From Pseudomonas fulva 12-X (GTDB taxonomy: Bacteria > Pseudomonadota > Gammaproteobacteria > Pseudomonadales > Pseudomonadaceae), in NCBI RefSeq assembly GCF_000213805.1, contig NC_015556.1:4479001-4543000 (forward strand): a stretch of DNA of 64,000 nucleotides, written 5' to 3'. The translations under genes were made by a program, and so were the position numbers. Within the stretch, counting starts at the first letter, position 1. Every line of letters begins with the position of its first letter. The notes beneath the pieces are model-generated. The model was given only the letters and a program-made list of their open reading frames with translations, did not search any database and was not told the origin of the DNA. This document shows, one piece after another, positions 63,208-64,000 of this stretch.

Positions 63208-64000
63208 ATGTCCCAAACTCTGAGCACAGACGTCCTGATCGTCGGCGGCGGTGTCGCCGGCCTGTGGCTGAACGCGCGCCTGCGCGCCAAGGGCTACGCC
63301 ACCTTGCTGGTGGAGCGCGAAAGCCTGGGCGGCGGTCAGAGCGTCAAGTCCCAGGGCATCATCCATGGCGGCGCCAAGTATGCCCTGCATGGTGCGCTGA
63401 CGGGCGCCTCCGAGGCCATCGCCGACATGCCGCGGCGCTGGCGCGAGGCACTGGACGGCAACGGCGAGCTGGACCTATCCGGCGTACGCCTGCTCTCCGA
63501 TGCCCATTACCTGTGGTCGCCGGGGACCCTGGCCGGCAACCTGACCAGTTTCTTCGCCAGCAAGGCGGTGCGCGGCCGCGTCGACCAGGTCAAGGGCGAG
63601 CAGCTGCCACCGGCACTGCAGCATCCGAAATTCAAGGGCAAGGTCTATCGCCTGGCCGAGCTGGTGGTCGACGTGCCGAGCCTGATCGCGCGCCTGGCCG
63701 AACTCGCTGGCGACAGCCTGCTGGCGGCAGACGCCATCGAACCGCTGCATGAGAACGGCCAACTGGTTGGCTTGCGCGTTGACGGTCGCGAAATCCGCGC
63801 CCAGCGCATCGTGCTCAGCGCCGGCCGTGGCAATGCCGATCTGCTGGCCAATCTCGACATTCCCCAGCCGGCCCAGCAGCTGCGCCCCCTGCATATGGTG
63901 ATGGTCAAGGGCCCGAGCCTGAAGCCGCTGTACGCCCACTGCCTGGGCGGCGGGCCGAAGCCGCGGATCACCGTGACCAGCCACCCAAGCGCCGACAGCG
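63208..64000 (+). CDS. FAD-dependent oxidoreductase, N-terminal part
   Basis: A partial gene that runs off the right edge (264 codons seen). The FAD-binding motif VLIVGGGVAGLWLNARLRAKG is at residues ~9-30 and RESLGGGQSVKSQGIIHGGAKYAL follows, which resembles glycerol-3-phosphate-dehydrogenase-like or DAO-type oxidases. It follows emrE by 39 bp as PA4991 does in P. aeruginosa. The substrate is unknown. Confidence 0.85.
   Translation, partial: MSQTLSTDVLIVGGGVAGLWLNARLRAKGYATLLVERESLGGGQSVKSQGIIHGGAKYALHGALTGASEAIADMPRRWREALDGNGELDLSGVRLLSDAHYLWSPGTLAGNLTSFFASKAVRGRVDQVKGEQLPPALQHPKFKGKVYRLAELVVDVPSLIARLAELAGDSLLAADAIEPLHENGQLVGLRVDGREIRAQRIVLSAGRGNADLLANLDIPQPAQQLRPLHMVMVKGPSLKPLYAHCLGGGPKPRITVTSHPSADS

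Overview
The window is about 64% GC and looks like core chromosome of a gamma-proteobacterium of the genus Pseudomonas (P. oleovorans/alcaligenes/mendocina side rather than P. aeruginosa itself; the species guess is weak). The reasons are the gene order (queG-orn-rsgA-motBA-HDOD gene-rhdA-psd-fimW-fimX-serB, later parC-parE-yqiA-cpdA-yqiB-nudF-thiC-tolC/opmH-waaA-LysR-emrE), which matches the P. aeruginosa PA4950-PA4991 neighbourhood as I remember it, the codon usage, and many short Pseudomonas-type REP palindromes in the intergenic spaces. Almost every base is assigned; I see no prophage, CRISPR array, tRNA/rRNA gene or transposase.

Layout. 1-16.6 kb: NAD(P)HX epimerase (partial), queuosine reductase, oligoribonuclease, a membrane methyltransferase, the RsgA GTPase, the flagellar stator motAB under a FliA-like promoter, an HDOD protein, thiosulfate sulfurtransferase, phosphatidylserine decarboxylase, the c-di-GMP effectors FimW and FimX of type IV pili, SerB, and an AhpA/Smp-like membrane protein. 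16.8-22.4 kb: a sulfonate utilisation operon lsfA-ssuE-ssuA-ssuD-ssuC-ssuB-ssuF on the minus strand. 22.4-30.7 kb: a sugar acetyltransferase, DNA polymerase II, a methyltransferase, and the Kup potassium transporter divergent from a short KdpD/KdpE-like two-component pair. 30.9-35.4 kb: choline to glycine betaine genes betI-betB-betA, with a large palindromic operator between betI and betB. 35.5-41.8 kb: an MFS exporter, DbpA helicase, a REC-REC-GGDEF protein, a periplasmic solute-binding protein and a BaiN/HI0933-type flavoprotein. 41.8-45.9 kb: a serine module (SstT importer, SdaA deaminase, divergent LysR regulator). 45.9-56.2 kb: a PqiC-like lipoprotein, then parC and parE with two exported-protein genes between them, yqiA, cpdA, yqiB, nudF and a DUF3298 lipoprotein. 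56.2-64 kb: thiC with a TPP riboswitch, a TolC-family channel, waaA, a LysR gene divergent from emrE, and the start of an FAD oxidoreductase.

The most unusual structure is not a gene. Three ~200-bp elements with shared GAACCTGTTCA-type terminal inverted repeats (13474-13669, 30687-30896, 56224-56441), plus an end-fragment at 60505-60530, each abut the stop codon of the adjacent gene (serB, the kdpE-like gene, thiC, waaA). All three full copies carry an inner palindrome at about the same internal place; two carry a GTGGGAGCG-type REP and one an unrelated GTAGGGTGGA-type inverted repeat. This looks like a non-autonomous mobile element or terminator-like repeat nested with REPs. Other notable points are a perfect 12-bp-arm palindrome upstream of betB, a degenerate nucleotide-cyclase-like domain on the AhpA/Smp-like protein, a KdpD lacking its N-terminal sensor beside kup, and overlapping dyads between the LysR gene and emrE.
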